A DNA stretch of 36,827 nucleotides from Helicobacter rappini (GTDB taxonomy: Bacteria; Campylobacterota; Campylobacteria; Campylobacterales; Helicobacteraceae), in NCBI RefSeq assembly GCF_900198625.1, contig NZ_FZPK01000048.1, forward strand, positions 1-36,827. Reading direction: 5' to 3'. Numbering within the stretch: the first letter of the stretch is position 1; the number at the start of each line of letters is the position of its first letter. Positions 16,114 to 24,504 of this stretch are shown here, in pieces. The position numbers were made by a program, and so were the translations under genes. A model generated the notes under the pieces. It was not told the origin of the DNA, did no database searches, and saw only the letters and a list, made by a program, of their open reading frames with translations.

Positions 16114-17556
16114 CTAACCAATCGCTCGTAAAAACTCAACACAAGATCGCACACCAATGCCACTTGCACCATAAGGATTTACACCCCATTCTTTCTCTAC
16201 ATACGCAGGACCTGCGATATCGATATGTAGCCATTTATCCTTATATTCTTCTCTAATAAATTCAGCTAAGAATAATCCCGCAGTAATAGCCCCACCATAG
16301 CGAGAGCTTGAAGTATTGCTTACATCAGCTATTTTAGATTCTATAAGCTTTTTTAAATGCGCGTTAAAGGGCAATGTATGAGCTAATTCGCCAGATTTCA
16401 AGGCAGATTCCACAAATTGCTGTTTTAACTTCTCATTAAAGCCCATAACGCCACTTGTATATTCCCCAAGTGCCACCACACACGCACCTGTAAGTGTCGC
16501 AAAGTCAATGATAATATCCGCATCTAAATCTTGTGCATAGCTCAAACAATCAGCCAATACTAATCTGCCTTCCGCATCAGTGTTTTTCACCTCAATGCTT
16601 TTTTTCTCTCTTGAGATTAGCACATCATCGGGTCGATAGGCATTTTTACCGATAGCATTATCTGTTATCCCCATAATTGCGTGTAATTCGACATCAAGTC
16701 CTAGCTGCACCGCCGCTAAAAACGCACCAAGCACCGCACATGCACCACCTTTATCAGCTTTCATTGTCGTCATATAATCAGCAGGTTTTAGGCTTAATCC
16801 ACCTGTATCATACACTAGCCCTTTACCTACGATAACCACCTTTTTCTTTGGCTTTTTAGGCTTGTAGCTTAGGTGAGCTAGATATGCAGGATAGTTTGAG
16901 GCTTGATTTACCGCTAGAAATGCCCCCATTTTTTGTTCTTCCATGTATGAATTACTACGCAAAGTTGCATTTATTTCGGCATTTTTATATTTTTTTGCTA
17001 GTTTTATAGTCTCATTTTGAGCGAGTTCAGATAGAAATATTGAGTTTGCGATATTTGGTGGCGTATTTACCACATTACGCACAAAATTCACATTAGCACA
17101 TATAATACTTACTTGCTCTAAAAGACTCTCTTTTAAGCCGATACAATGGATTGTAATCTTAGAATCCGCTTCATCATCTTTTTTATGCTTATAGCCACTG
17201 AATTCATAACTACCAAGTAAAAAGCCTTGCAAAATGGCAATTTGCACACTCTCATCTAAGCCCTTAAAAGACAAACTCACTTCATCTAACTTAAGATTTT
17301 TCATAGATTTATATGCTGTGCTTATCGCATTTGCATAGCTTTCTGTCTCTTTATTTTCTAAACCTATATATAGAATCTTGCTGCTTTGAGCAAAAAATAC
17401 ACCGCTGCCCTTATAACCACGCTCTTTTAATAGCGTGAAATCAGGGATTTTTTTGCTATTTTTAGAATCTTCTAACATTGTCTTATCAACAAATAGAATC
17501 TTAGCACCTTTTTCCTCTTTGCTTATGACTAGATTGACTTTAGAATTGTATTGCAT
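16114..17556 (-). CDS. pepA: Leucyl aminopeptidase (M17)
   Basis: Di-metal cytosolic aminopeptidase of 480 residues, which trims N-terminal residues from peptides and frees amino acids from imported peptides. The C-terminal catalytic half carries VGKGLVYDTGG (K245, D250), LKP with K257, MKADKGGACAV (D268) and the M17 signature NTDAEGRL (325-332) with metal ligands D327 and E329 and catalytic R331. All expected residues are present. Its ATG shares one base with the dedA stop (TAATG), so the two are translationally coupled; the same pepA-dedA adjacency is known in H. pylori. Confidence 0.96.
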   Translation of the reverse strand: MQYNSKVNLVISKEEKGAKILFVDKTMLEDSKNSKKIPDFTLLKERGYKGSGVFFAQSSKILYIGLENKETESYANAISTAYKSMKNLKLDEVSLSFKGLDESVQIAILQGFLLGSYEFSGYKHKKDDEADSKITIHCIGLKESLLEQVSIICANVNFVRNVVNTPPNIANSIFLSELAQNETIKLAKKYKNAEINATLRSNSYMEEQKMGAFLAVNQASNYPAYLAHLSYKPKKPKKKVVIVGKGLVYDTGGLSLKPADYMTTMKADKGGACAVLGAFLAAVQLGLDVELHAIMGITDNAIGKNAYRPDDVLISREKKSIEVKNTDAEGRLVLADCLSYAQDLDADIIIDFATLTGACVVALGEYTSGVMGFNEKLKQQFVESALKSGELAHTLPFNAHLKKLIESKIADVSNTSSSRYGGAITAGLFLAEFIREEYKDKWLHIDIAGPAYVEKEWGVNPYGASGIGVRSCVEFLRAIG

Positions 17557-18257
17557 TAGCGTTTTTCCTTAGTGTGTTTTTTTCTCCACCATATAAATGT
17601 GGCAATAAAGCCTACAATTATAGCTAATAAAATAGCAAATAATAATAGATTCTCTTTGATTTTTGCAAAAACGCTTGTGATAATATCAAGTATTTCCGCA
17701 CCAAAATACCACGCTGGAACGATTGTGATAGCTGCCCAAGCCCACGCTGATATAAGATTTATTAAAGCAAACTTTAGGGCAGAATATCGTGTCAAACCAA
17801 TGCTTATAGGAATGATTGTCCTTAAACCATACATGTATCTTTGCACGAAAATAATGGGCCAGCCATATTTTTGCATAAGCCTACTTGCAAGGGCAAATTT
17901 ACGCCTTTGACTGCGAAATTTCTTATGCACATACTCTTTTCTTAGCCTACCTATGTAAAAATAGATTTGATCCCCAGTAAAGCCCCCAAGCCCCGCGATA
18001 AAGATACACCAATACACATCTAAATGCCCTTGATGAGCTGCAATCCCTGCGAGTAAAAGCCCCCATTCTCCCTCCAAAATACTCCAACAAAATAAAATCA
18101 CATAGCCCCAATCTTGCACATGATTTTCCCACAAAGATTTAATGCTTTCTTCAAATGAAAAATTTGAATTCTTCACATACAAAAAAAGCGAAATTGCTAT
18201 GATGATAACAATGCTACCTACAATAATGCTTTTTAGATTCTGTTTTATTTTCTCCAT
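17556..18257 (-). CDS. DedA family inner-membrane protein
   Basis: A 233-residue membrane protein of the DedA/VTT superfamily, now linked to flipping of undecaprenyl phosphate and phospholipids across the inner membrane. An N-terminal helix (12-28) is followed by the re-entrant region LEGEWGLLLAGIAAHQG, GLGGFTGDQIYFYIGR, and FVQRYMYGLRTIIPISIGLTRYS, the conserved R and G-rich segment of DedA proteins. The C-terminal helix (about 203-225) ends in a basic tail. ATG at 18257 follows AGGTTTAT. It overlaps pepA by one base. A role in polyprenyl carrier recycling would fit the glycan genes of the window, but that is inference. Confidence 0.92.
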   Translation of the reverse strand: MEKIKQNLKSIIVGSIVIIIAISLFLYVKNSNFSFEESIKSLWENHVQDWGYVILFCWSILEGEWGLLLAGIAAHQGHLDVYWCIFIAGLGGFTGDQIYFYIGRLRKEYVHKKFRSQRRKFALASRLMQKYGWPIIFVQRYMYGLRTIIPISIGLTRYSALKFALINLISAWAWAAITIVPAWYFGAEILDIITSVFAKIKENLLLFAILLAIIVGFIATFIWWRKKHTKEKR

Positions 18258-18547
18258 ATAAACCTGCCTTTTTTTAGATATGTGATTCTATAAAAAGATT
18301 TTAAACTCCGATTCAATTTAACAATCCCCCTCTGTTACCCCTATGCTTCCATTTTAACATGTCGTATATATTCATTGCTAATTAAACTATATTTCAATAA
18401 AATGTTAAAGCTCATGGCTATTCCATATAAAGTTACCACATACTTGCCCATTTCCCAATATATTATCCTTTATTTAGAATCTAGTATTTGTGTTCCAAAT
18501 CCTCTTTGCACTCAACACTCACTCAAACTTAAACCAGCTTCCAAACA

Positions 18548-19585
18548 TTACTTCTCCTGCTCTTGCATTTTAAGAAAAAGTTCCCACTTGTATGCACTCT
18601 CAACAATCTTTGCGAGATTGTTATATTGTGGATTCCATTCTGTATTTTTTAGAATCTTTGCATTATCTGCGATAAGTATCGCTGGATCGCCTGCGCGTCT
18701 GCCTGTGGTATAGACTTTAAAATTATTTTTACTGACTTCTTTTACACACTCAATCACTTCTTTGACACTAAAGCCCATTCCATACCCTACATTAAATATC
18801 TCTCCAAGCGGTCCAACCGCATTTTGTAACAATTTATAAGCTTCAATGTGTGCCATAGACAAATCATCAACATGGATATAATCCCTTATGCAAGTGCCAT
18901 CTTGCGTATGATAGTTTGTCCCATAAATACTCATACCCTCTCTCTTGCCTACCGCACATTCACATGCCACCTTGATAAGATGAGTAGCATTCTTAACACG
19001 CTGTCCTAATGCCCTATCTGCTGTATAGTCATTTAGCATATTTGCCCCTGCTACATTAAAATATCGCAAAATCACATAATTAATCTTTGCAGATTCTGCT
19101 ATATCTTGCAACATAGTCTCTACCATAAGCTTACTCCAACCATAAGGGTTAATGGGCTTTAAGGGGCAAGATTCTGTAACGGGGATATGCTCTTCATTTG
19201 GCTCACCATACACGGCTGCTGTGCTTGAAAAGATAAAGTTTTTCACCTTATATTTCGCACAATATGAGAGTAATTGCAGTGTTTTAGAAGTATTATTTGT
19301 GTAGTAAAGAATAGGATCTTCCACAGATTGTGCTACGCTGATAAATGCACCAAAATGCAGCACTGTATCGATTTTATATTGTTTAAAAACCTCTTCACAA
19401 TTTGCCAAATCTTCACGCACAAGCCGCACTCTATCACCAAATTGGTGTTTTAAATATTCATAGTTTTTCAAAAAACCTGTTGAGAGATTATCTACAATAA
19501 TGATTTCAGCTTCTGTATGTTGTAAAAAATGAAGCGCACAATGTGAGCCGATGTAGCCACAACCACCTGTAAAAAGTATCTTCAT
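18548..19585 (-). CDS. galE: UDP-glucose 4-epimerase, normal length
   Basis: A 345-residue epimerase with TGGCGYIGSH (6-15), SSTAAVYGEP (120-129), catalytic Y148 and K152 in YGWSK, DGTCIRDYIHVDDL and GRRAGDPAIL, all standard. It is closer to the H. pylori-type GalE (LFTGGCGYIGSH...NNT..TL) than is the copy at 6094-7647 and has no insertion or homopolymer tract. It probably supplies UDP-Gal for core LPS, while the other copy serves the glycan operon; the division of labour is inference. ATG at 19585 follows AAGGA. The promoter is the minus-strand TATAAT at 19624-19619, back to back with that of the thioesterase. Confidence 0.95.
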   Translation of the reverse strand: MKILFTGGCGYIGSHCALHFLQHTEAEIIIVDNLSTGFLKNYEYLKHQFGDRVRLVREDLANCEEVFKQYKIDTVLHFGAFISVAQSVEDPILYYTNNTSKTLQLLSYCAKYKVKNFIFSSTAAVYGEPNEEHIPVTESCPLKPINPYGWSKLMVETMLQDIAESAKINYVILRYFNVAGANMLNDYTADRALGQRVKNATHLIKVACECAVGKREGMSIYGTNYHTQDGTCIRDYIHVDDLSMAHIEAYKLLQNAVGPLGEIFNVGYGMGFSVKEVIECVKEVSKNNFKVYTTGRRAGDPAILIADNAKILKNTEWNPQYNNLAKIVESAYKWELFLKMQEQEK

Positions 19586-19618
19586 AATTTTCCTTCATAT
19601 TTCAAATTAAAAACCTAC

Positions 19619-19634
19619 ATTATAACATTATAAT
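19619..19634. promoter_or_regulatory. Back-to-back -10 boxes of galE and thioesterase
   Basis: ATTATA-ACAT-TATAAT: read leftward, 19624-19619 gives TATAAT for galE (start 19585); read rightward, 19629-19634 gives TATAAT for the thioesterase (start 19667). Each is about 33 bp from its start codon. With only 4 bp between them, polymerase cannot occupy both, so the two genes may compete for expression. Confidence 0.6.
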
Positions 19635-19666
19635 GCTACTTTCAGTTTAACTCAATGGAGAGAAAT

Positions 19667-20137
19667 ATGGAATCTGTTTTTGATAATAAAACTTTAAGAA
19701 TGTCGATTTTGGCGACACCTGAACATGTGAATTTTAATGGTGTAATGCATGGGGGCGATTTATTAAAAATGCTAGATGGCGTGGCGTATGCGTGTGCGAC
19801 ACGATATTGTGGTATCGGTGTAGTAACGCTTAGTGTCGATAGAGTGCTGTTTAAAAGCCCGATAAAAATTGGGAATCTTATCCATTTTCTTGCATCGATC
19901 AATTACACTGGCACAACAAGTGTGGAAGTTGGAATCCGCGTAGTAGCAGAGGATATTGCGAAGCGAACACTAACTCACTGCAATAGCTCTTACTTTACAA
20001 TGGTAGCCCTAGATTCTAATGGCAAACCAACAAAGGTCCCACCACTCACACCAGAAACTGAAGAAGAAAAAAGACGATTTGAGGCGGGGAGACTAAGGCG
20101 AGAAGCAAGCAAGGCAAAGCTAAAAAGTAAGAAGTAG
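19667..20137 (+). CDS. Hotdog-fold acyl-CoA thioesterase (YciA-like)
   Basis: A 156-residue thioesterase that hydrolyses acyl-CoA. NFNGVMHGGDLLKMLDGVAYACATRY holds the YciA-type helix with the catalytic aspartate (MLDGVA), and the strands VVTLSVDRVLFKSPIKIGNLI and TSVEVGIRVVAED complete the hotdog fold. The C-terminal tail is charged and helical (EEEKRRFEAGRLRREASKAK). An ATG at 19655 is in frame, but ATG at 19667 has GGAGA five bases upstream and is the better start. Expressed from the divergent promoter pair at 19619-19634. The physiological substrate is unknown. Confidence 0.88.
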   Translation: MESVFDNKTLRMSILATPEHVNFNGVMHGGDLLKMLDGVAYACATRYCGIGVVTLSVDRVLFKSPIKIGNLIHFLASINYTGTTSVEVGIRVVAEDIAKRTLTHCNSSYFTMVALDSNGKPTKVPPLTPETEEEKRRFEAGRLRREASKAKLKSKK

Positions 20138-20182
20138 GTTGAAAATATTATCTTTTTTTGTGAAATTCATTTTTATTCAAGC

Positions 20183-20278
20183 ATGAAAGATCACTATAAT
20201 GAGATCCCTTATCTAGCTTTTATTCAGCTGATTAATGCAAGTAAGTCAATAAGACTGATTTACCATGCTATTCCTTAA
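20183..20278 (+). pseudogene. Possible methyltransferase N-terminal remnant
   Basis: A 31-codon frame beginning MKDHYNEIPYLAF. The start resembles the N-terminus of a class I SAM-dependent methyltransferase family (typically xHYNExPYxSxPF...) and then loses similarity. No methyltransferase core follows, so this would be a truncated leftover. The similarity is recalled, not computed. The rest of 20138-20446 shows nothing recognisable. Confidence 0.3.
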
Positions 20279-20446
20279 AAGCAAGGGGTTATTTTATGAA
20301 TAAATCATTGCTAGGAAATATCTTAGATAGTGTTTGATTGCCAAGTCCCTATGTTTTTTAGTGAGTTTTGTTGTTTGATAGTTTTTTAGCACATTAAACA
20401 AATAAAAGAGTATCTCTATACTTCTTTGGACTGATTTCAGCCTTAA

Positions 20447-21448
20447 CTATGGTAATACCAAATATATAACCATCATTTTAACCAAAATGCTATCGCTTCC
20501 TATACCTAAAATCTGTTTGCGTAAAGTTAGGACATTTTTTAAGTTTGCCTTTGTAGCGTGTGCTGTGGTATTTCTAATGGGCTGCAAGATTCTAATAAAT
20601 TGTTGCAACTCAGCTATAAAATACATCAAGCCAATATTTTTAGAATCTTTTATACCATGCTTTGCAAAGTTATAGATATTTTGCCTAAAGGTATTTAAAA
20701 GGTGATTTAATGTGCCTAAATTTGGCATTATTAAAGCTTTAGAATCTAGCCATTCTTTTATACTAGATTCTATCCCTTGCACTTTGTATGTGTAATCGCC
20801 TATGCTATTTTGATTTTGACTTGTTTCAAATACATCTAGGTTTTTAAATAATCTCTTGCAAAATCGCCCTATCTCTTGCTCCATAGTTTTACTATATAGC
20901 ATCACAATGCCAGTGCAGTCATAGAGTGGATTGCCTTTATTTGCATGGTATTCTAGCTCAGCGTTAATAAGATTTTCAGCAGAATCTGTTAGTAAATCAT
21001 AAATCAAATTTTCACCAAAGATGAAGTCAATCAAATTGTTACGCATTTGAATTTGTTCTTCTGTTTTAAACATATTGTGATAATGTAGAATAGGCTGTTT
21101 ATTTGCATGAAATGTAGCAAAATAATCCCTATGCTTTTTCATCGTGATTGCAAGTGGATAAGTATAGTTGTTGCCATAGAGTGCAAAAGTGCGATTGTTA
21201 TGCAATGTTTTAAAATTTGCCAAAAACATATCTCTCACATTTGCAAAATTATTTCTTACAAGTTCTTGCATATCACTTATTTCAAACCAAAACTCTACAC
21301 AAAGCCCCTTTTCATCATAATATGCAGGAGCAGGGACATTTTTATCCTTAGATATAGAGACAACCTTGCAAACATAAAGGTTTGCATAATCAGTAAGAAA
21401 AAGTTGCAGTGGATTCTGTGTGCTTGTTTGATTTATCAGTGTTTGCAT
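20447..21448 (-). CDS. HEPN-like protein of unknown function
   Basis: 333 residues, soluble. The C-terminal third is helical and contains IRNTTAH (R-x4-H), the motif of HEPN ribonucleases, preceded by FIAELQQFIRILQP and by the helix GIVMLYSKTMEQEIGRFCKRLF, as in Apea-like HEPN domains. The N-terminal 150 residues match nothing I know. ATG at 21448 has no good ribosome site, and the frame stays open upstream for about 28 codons of S/T/H-rich sequence without another start. The gene may therefore be truncated or frameshifted at its 5' end: one base lost in the A7 run near 21550 (T7 on plus) would join it to a protein-like stretch upstream (RTFGNVFSEWKGNNKLRVG). HEPN proteins are often toxins or antiviral RNases; that role here is a guess. 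Confidence 0.6.
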   Translation of the reverse strand: MQTLINQTSTQNPLQLFLTDYANLYVCKVVSISKDKNVPAPAYYDEKGLCVEFWFEISDMQELVRNNFANVRDMFLANFKTLHNNRTFALYGNNYTYPLAITMKKHRDYFATFHANKQPILHYHNMFKTEEQIQMRNNLIDFIFGENLIYDLLTDSAENLINAELEYHANKGNPLYDCTGIVMLYSKTMEQEIGRFCKRLFKNLDVFETSQNQNSIGDYTYKVQGIESSIKEWLDSKALIMPNLGTLNHLLNTFRQNIYNFAKHGIKDSKNIGLMYFIAELQQFIRILQPIRNTTAHATKANLKNVLTLRKQILGIGSDSILVKMMVIYLVLP

Positions 21449-22489
21449 GGAATCTGTTTGTGTAGATTCTATTGTGTTTATTGCCGTATGTTGCGTGTGT
21501 TTTATGGAATCTTTGCTGTGGGTTGTAGTATCGTTGTGGCTAGATTCTGTGTTTTTTTATTATTTAATACCGCTCCTACTCTTAATTTATTATTTCCTTT
21601 CCACTCACTAAACACATTGCCAAATGTTCTGTTTGCATTATTAGCCTTACCTCATGTTGTTTATAGATCCAACCTATCCTTGCCCCCCCCCTTACTTTAT
21701 ATTTTTATTTTCAGTTTATATACTATCTTTTGTTTTCTATCTCGGTCTTATCTTGATTTTGTAAGGGTTGCACGCAATCTTTTAATATGCAGAGCAATAT
21801 TGTTTTACAAATGTATGAATGCTTTGCATGATGGATATATGCATTTGCATTTTGAAATTTTTCTCTAGCATTATCAACTTACATGTGAATACTTATCTAT
21901 TACAGTGCATAAACCTTGTTGTTTACTTATGTCTAAAAAAGCTTTGGATATGCCTTGTTTGCAAGTATAGACTCTTGCATAAACTATCATTAGCAAATGT
22001 AGTGGCCGTTAATGCGTATTATCTGTCTCGTTGACTCTACAACTTTTTATTTCCCATGCATTGCTTACATTAGCATTAATATTATTATTTACATGCATAA
22101 ACCTATCAAATAAGCCAGTATTATTTCTACATTGTTAAGTTACTTTTTACTCTACTTACTATTGGGCTGATTACTCTCGCTTTATACTAGTTTCAAAGGC
22201 CTATTATCATTCTTCTTAATTATGTAATATTGCATATTGCTTATCAATCATTCTCTATGAGATATCTTTTGTTATTTACCTCATAAGACATGTTTATCAG
22301 TATTTTGCATGTAGGGATATTAAGCTTTACTTAGCAATTAATGTAGTCTTTGTAAATATTGTATTTGTTTGGTTGCTTTAGTCTTTTATTTTGTTTAAAC
22401 CTTAAGCTTTAGAGCATTTTATTATTCAAGCAACAGGCACTAGTCATATGTCAATTAAGAGTTAATCACGAAAAACAATATGCTCTTAA
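21449..22489. other. Long decayed stretch without an intact gene
   Basis: AT-rich sequence with no convincing gene. On the minus strand 21560-21700 holds protein-like fragments in two frames (RTFGNVFSEWKGNNKLRVG and YKQHEVRLIMQTEHLAMCL) next to a homopolymer tract, perhaps the broken 5' part of the HEPN-like gene. From 21700 to 22489 I see nothing coding on either strand; open frames there are short, hydrophobic and compositionally random. Confidence 0.5.
21683..21691. repeat. C9/G9 homopolymer tract
   Basis: Nine C on the plus strand. It is shorter than the two G13 tracts and not inside an intact gene. It lies upstream of the HEPN-like gene on the minus strand, where it could once have controlled a longer reading frame or promoter spacing. 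Confidence 0.5.
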
Positions 22490-22753
22490 CCAAGACTTTG
22501 CAAGTGTTACCTTATTTTATTTGGTTTTGTAATGAGTTTATTTAGTCTTGGTTATGGCTTGTATGCTATTATTGGTGCTTTGTGTTTTGGGAATGTTGTG
22601 CGTGGTTGGACTTCGCTTGTTGCTTTAATCGTATTTATTGGTGGTATGCAGCTTATCATTCTTGGAATCATTGGTGAATATATCGCTAGGATTTATGAGC
22701 AAGTAAAAAGGCGTCCAATATACATCAAACGACATGGCAGGAAAGACTCATAG
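22490..22753 (+). pseudogene. C-terminal remnant of a GtrB-like GT2 glycosyltransferase
   Basis: The frame from about 22511 reads [20 protein letters not shown], then [20 protein letters not shown] and [20 protein letters not shown]. These are the two C-terminal membrane helices and the juxtamembrane motif of polyprenyl-phosphate glycosyltransferases (GtrB/YfdH/DPM1-like). The catalytic GT-A domain of roughly 230 residues is missing and the sequence upstream of 22490 is unrelated. An ATG at 22532 is internal to the family, so this is a truncated gene. It ends 55 bp before the GT-C gene, matching the usual GtrB/GT-C partnership, and suggests loss of the donor-making enzyme. Confidence 0.8.
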
Positions 22754-22808
22754 TCAAAAGATTCTCAATTGAGATATAAAAAGATTTGAAATTAATGGAG
22801 ACAATTCA

Positions 22809-24386
22809 ATGCAAAAATCAGTCGTGAATAAGTCATGGTTACTCATGGGGGGGGGGGGGTTACTTATCCTTCTTCTTTCACTTGGTATTAGAATCTACTT
22901 TTTGGAACAGAAAAAAGATGCACATGTTGATGAGATTCTATCAATCATATTGACTGAATATAATCAATATGGTTGGGGTAAGCGTTTTGAAGAAGAGAAG
23001 GTATTTAGTAGCGATTCTGCAAAGCAGGGGTTGTTATGGAATGACCCTAGCATAAAAGGTGCGTTTCAAGATGTATATAAATTATGGAAAAACAATAGAG
23101 ATGATCCACATACAAGTCTCTACTACATTATATTGCGTTTATGGCATATAGGCTACACAGATACAAATTTACAACATATATTTTATCGTGGCATAAGTTT
23201 AAATCTCGTATTTTTTCTTGTTGGATTTTATTGTGCTTATCGCATTGCTACGAAATTATTACAAAATGAGTGGCTTGTTTTACTCTTTTTATCACTTGCA
23301 TTTCTAAATCCTGCAAGCATAGGCAACACCTTGTTTATGCGACCTTATGCTTTGCAGGAAATGCTATTTCTAGCATTTTGTTTGGGCTTTGTTTGCATAG
23401 TTGAGAGATTAAAACTAGATTATCGCAAGTATAATTCATGGCGTTATTATGTTATATTTGGATTTTTGAGTGCATTGCTGTTATCAAGTGGATATTTTGC
23501 TGTGCCGTTTGTATTATTGGTGTTTTTATGTGCTAGTTTATGGGAGCTAAAGTATTTTACAAGGGAGAAAAAATGGCAAATATTTTTTCCACTATCTCTT
23601 ATTACTGCTGTTATATTTTGTTTTCTTTTATATACAAAATATTCTCGTGGATTCCGTGGTTCTCGCGGAGTGGAGGCAGGTGAAAAGCTAAACTTTACAT
23701 ATTTAAAAGAGAATCTGCTAAACAATACTGAAAATTTTTTCAATATCTTAAGCTTCAATCTTTCGTGGATTATTTTAGGGATAATGCTGCTTGGATTATG
23801 TTTGGCACTCTTGTATCGCAAAAGATTGTGCTATAAGAAGGATTTATTTGTTATTTTCTTTGGAGTTTGTGCGTTTATTTGGTCGTATGCTGTTATTTAT
23901 GTTGCCCCTTATAAAACCTTGCGTTATATTATGTCAATCTTTCCTATATTTTTATTATTAGTGCCATTTGGGCTTTATATGATTGATACAAGTTTAAAAT
24001 CATATAGCGTGAATAAATATTTGCGTAACACTCTTATTGGCATACTTGGTATGTATTGTGTGTATGCAATAGTACCAAAAGATAGCAGTAAAATTGAATT
24101 TATAAATTACCATATCGCAGAATCCCAACCGCCAAGAGATGATAAGCAAATGATAGTCGTTGTATTGCAAGCCATGTATATGTATGCTAATATCCTGCCC
24201 TATTTGGATAAAGACATGATATTTTTAGATGACTGCACGAAACTATCTAGCATAATAGAAAAATATGGACACATTGAGCTTATAACAGATGAAGGTCAAT
24301 GCAAACTGGATCATTATGATTCCAAAGCATATTGGAAGGCAGGAGGGTTGCAAAGCGTGATAGTGAATCAAAAAAGTTCCAACTAG
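22809..24386 (+). CDS. GT-C family membrane glycosyltransferase with G13 tract
   Basis: A 525-residue membrane protein with about eleven hydrophobic helices. AHVDEILS shortly after helix 1 is the GT-C acidic motif, and LFMRPYALQEMLF is the RPYAL loop of the PMT-like/RgtA-D group. It probably transfers a sugar from a polyprenyl-phosphate carrier on the periplasmic side. The start of helix 1 is encoded by a G13 run (MGGGGLLILL), so the gene is in frame only for some tract lengths; here it is on. ATG at 22809 follows GGAGAC; the ATG that abuts the tract (22845) would be affected equally. The remnant GT2 just upstream was probably its donor-supplying partner. It is not a close copy of the GT-C enzyme at 2331-3842. 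Confidence 0.85.
   Translation: MQKSVVNKSWLLMGGGGLLILLLSLGIRIYFLEQKKDAHVDEILSIILTEYNQYGWGKRFEEEKVFSSDSAKQGLLWNDPSIKGAFQDVYKLWKNNRDDPHTSLYYIILRLWHIGYTDTNLQHIFYRGISLNLVFFLVGFYCAYRIATKLLQNEWLVLLFLSLAFLNPASIGNTLFMRPYALQEMLFLAFCLGFVCIVERLKLDYRKYNSWRYYVIFGFLSALLLSSGYFAVPFVLLVFLCASLWELKYFTREKKWQIFFPLSLITAVIFCFLLYTKYSRGFRGSRGVEAGEKLNFTYLKENLLNNTENFFNILSFNLSWIILGIMLLGLCLALLYRKRLCYKKDLFVIFFGVCAFIWSYAVIYVAPYKTLRYIMSIFPIFLLLVPFGLYMIDTSLKSYSVNKYLRNTLIGILGMYCVYAIVPKDSSKIEFINYHIAESQPPRDDKQMIVVVLQAMYMYANILPYLDKDMIFLDDCTKLSSIIEKYGHIELITDEGQCKLDHYDSKAYWKAGGLQSVIVNQKSSN
22847..22859. repeat. G13 homopolymeric tract at the 5' end of the GT-C gene
   Basis: Thirteen G following AT, read ATG-GGG-GGG-GGG-GGG-TTA. 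One G more brings a TAG after about a dozen codons; one G fewer runs into a TGA within about 35 codons. A classic slippage-prone contingency tract, on as drawn. Confidence 0.85.
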
Positions 24387-24419
24387 CCCCATTAAAACTT
24401 AGCTAAAATCAAGCTTATA

Positions 24420-24434
24420 GCTTTTTATAAAAGC
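24420..24434. terminator. Weak bidirectional hairpin between convergent genes
   Basis: GCTTTT-TAT-AAAAGC, 34 bp after the GT-C stop and 70 bp beyond the end of the minus-strand PutA-like gene. The A/T-rich stem gives U-runs in both directions, but only two G-C pairs, so the strength is doubtful. Confidence 0.35.
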
Positions 24435-24504
24435 ATTTTATAGAATCTTTTTATGCAATTAATATACTAAATTAATCTTAGATTCTAAAATAAACCATCA
24501 AGGA

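Noticed and set aside
18341-18451. 36-codon minus-strand frame starting MGKYVVTLYGIAMSFN downstream of galE
   Set aside because: A hydrophobic, protein-like start, but the ribosome site is too far away and there is no similarity to support it.
21107-21868. 253-codon open frame on the plus strand
   Set aside because: Mostly antisense to the HEPN-like gene and then runs through the C9 tract and AT-rich DNA. The peptide is rich in C, I, F and Y, with no family resemblance and no ribosome site.
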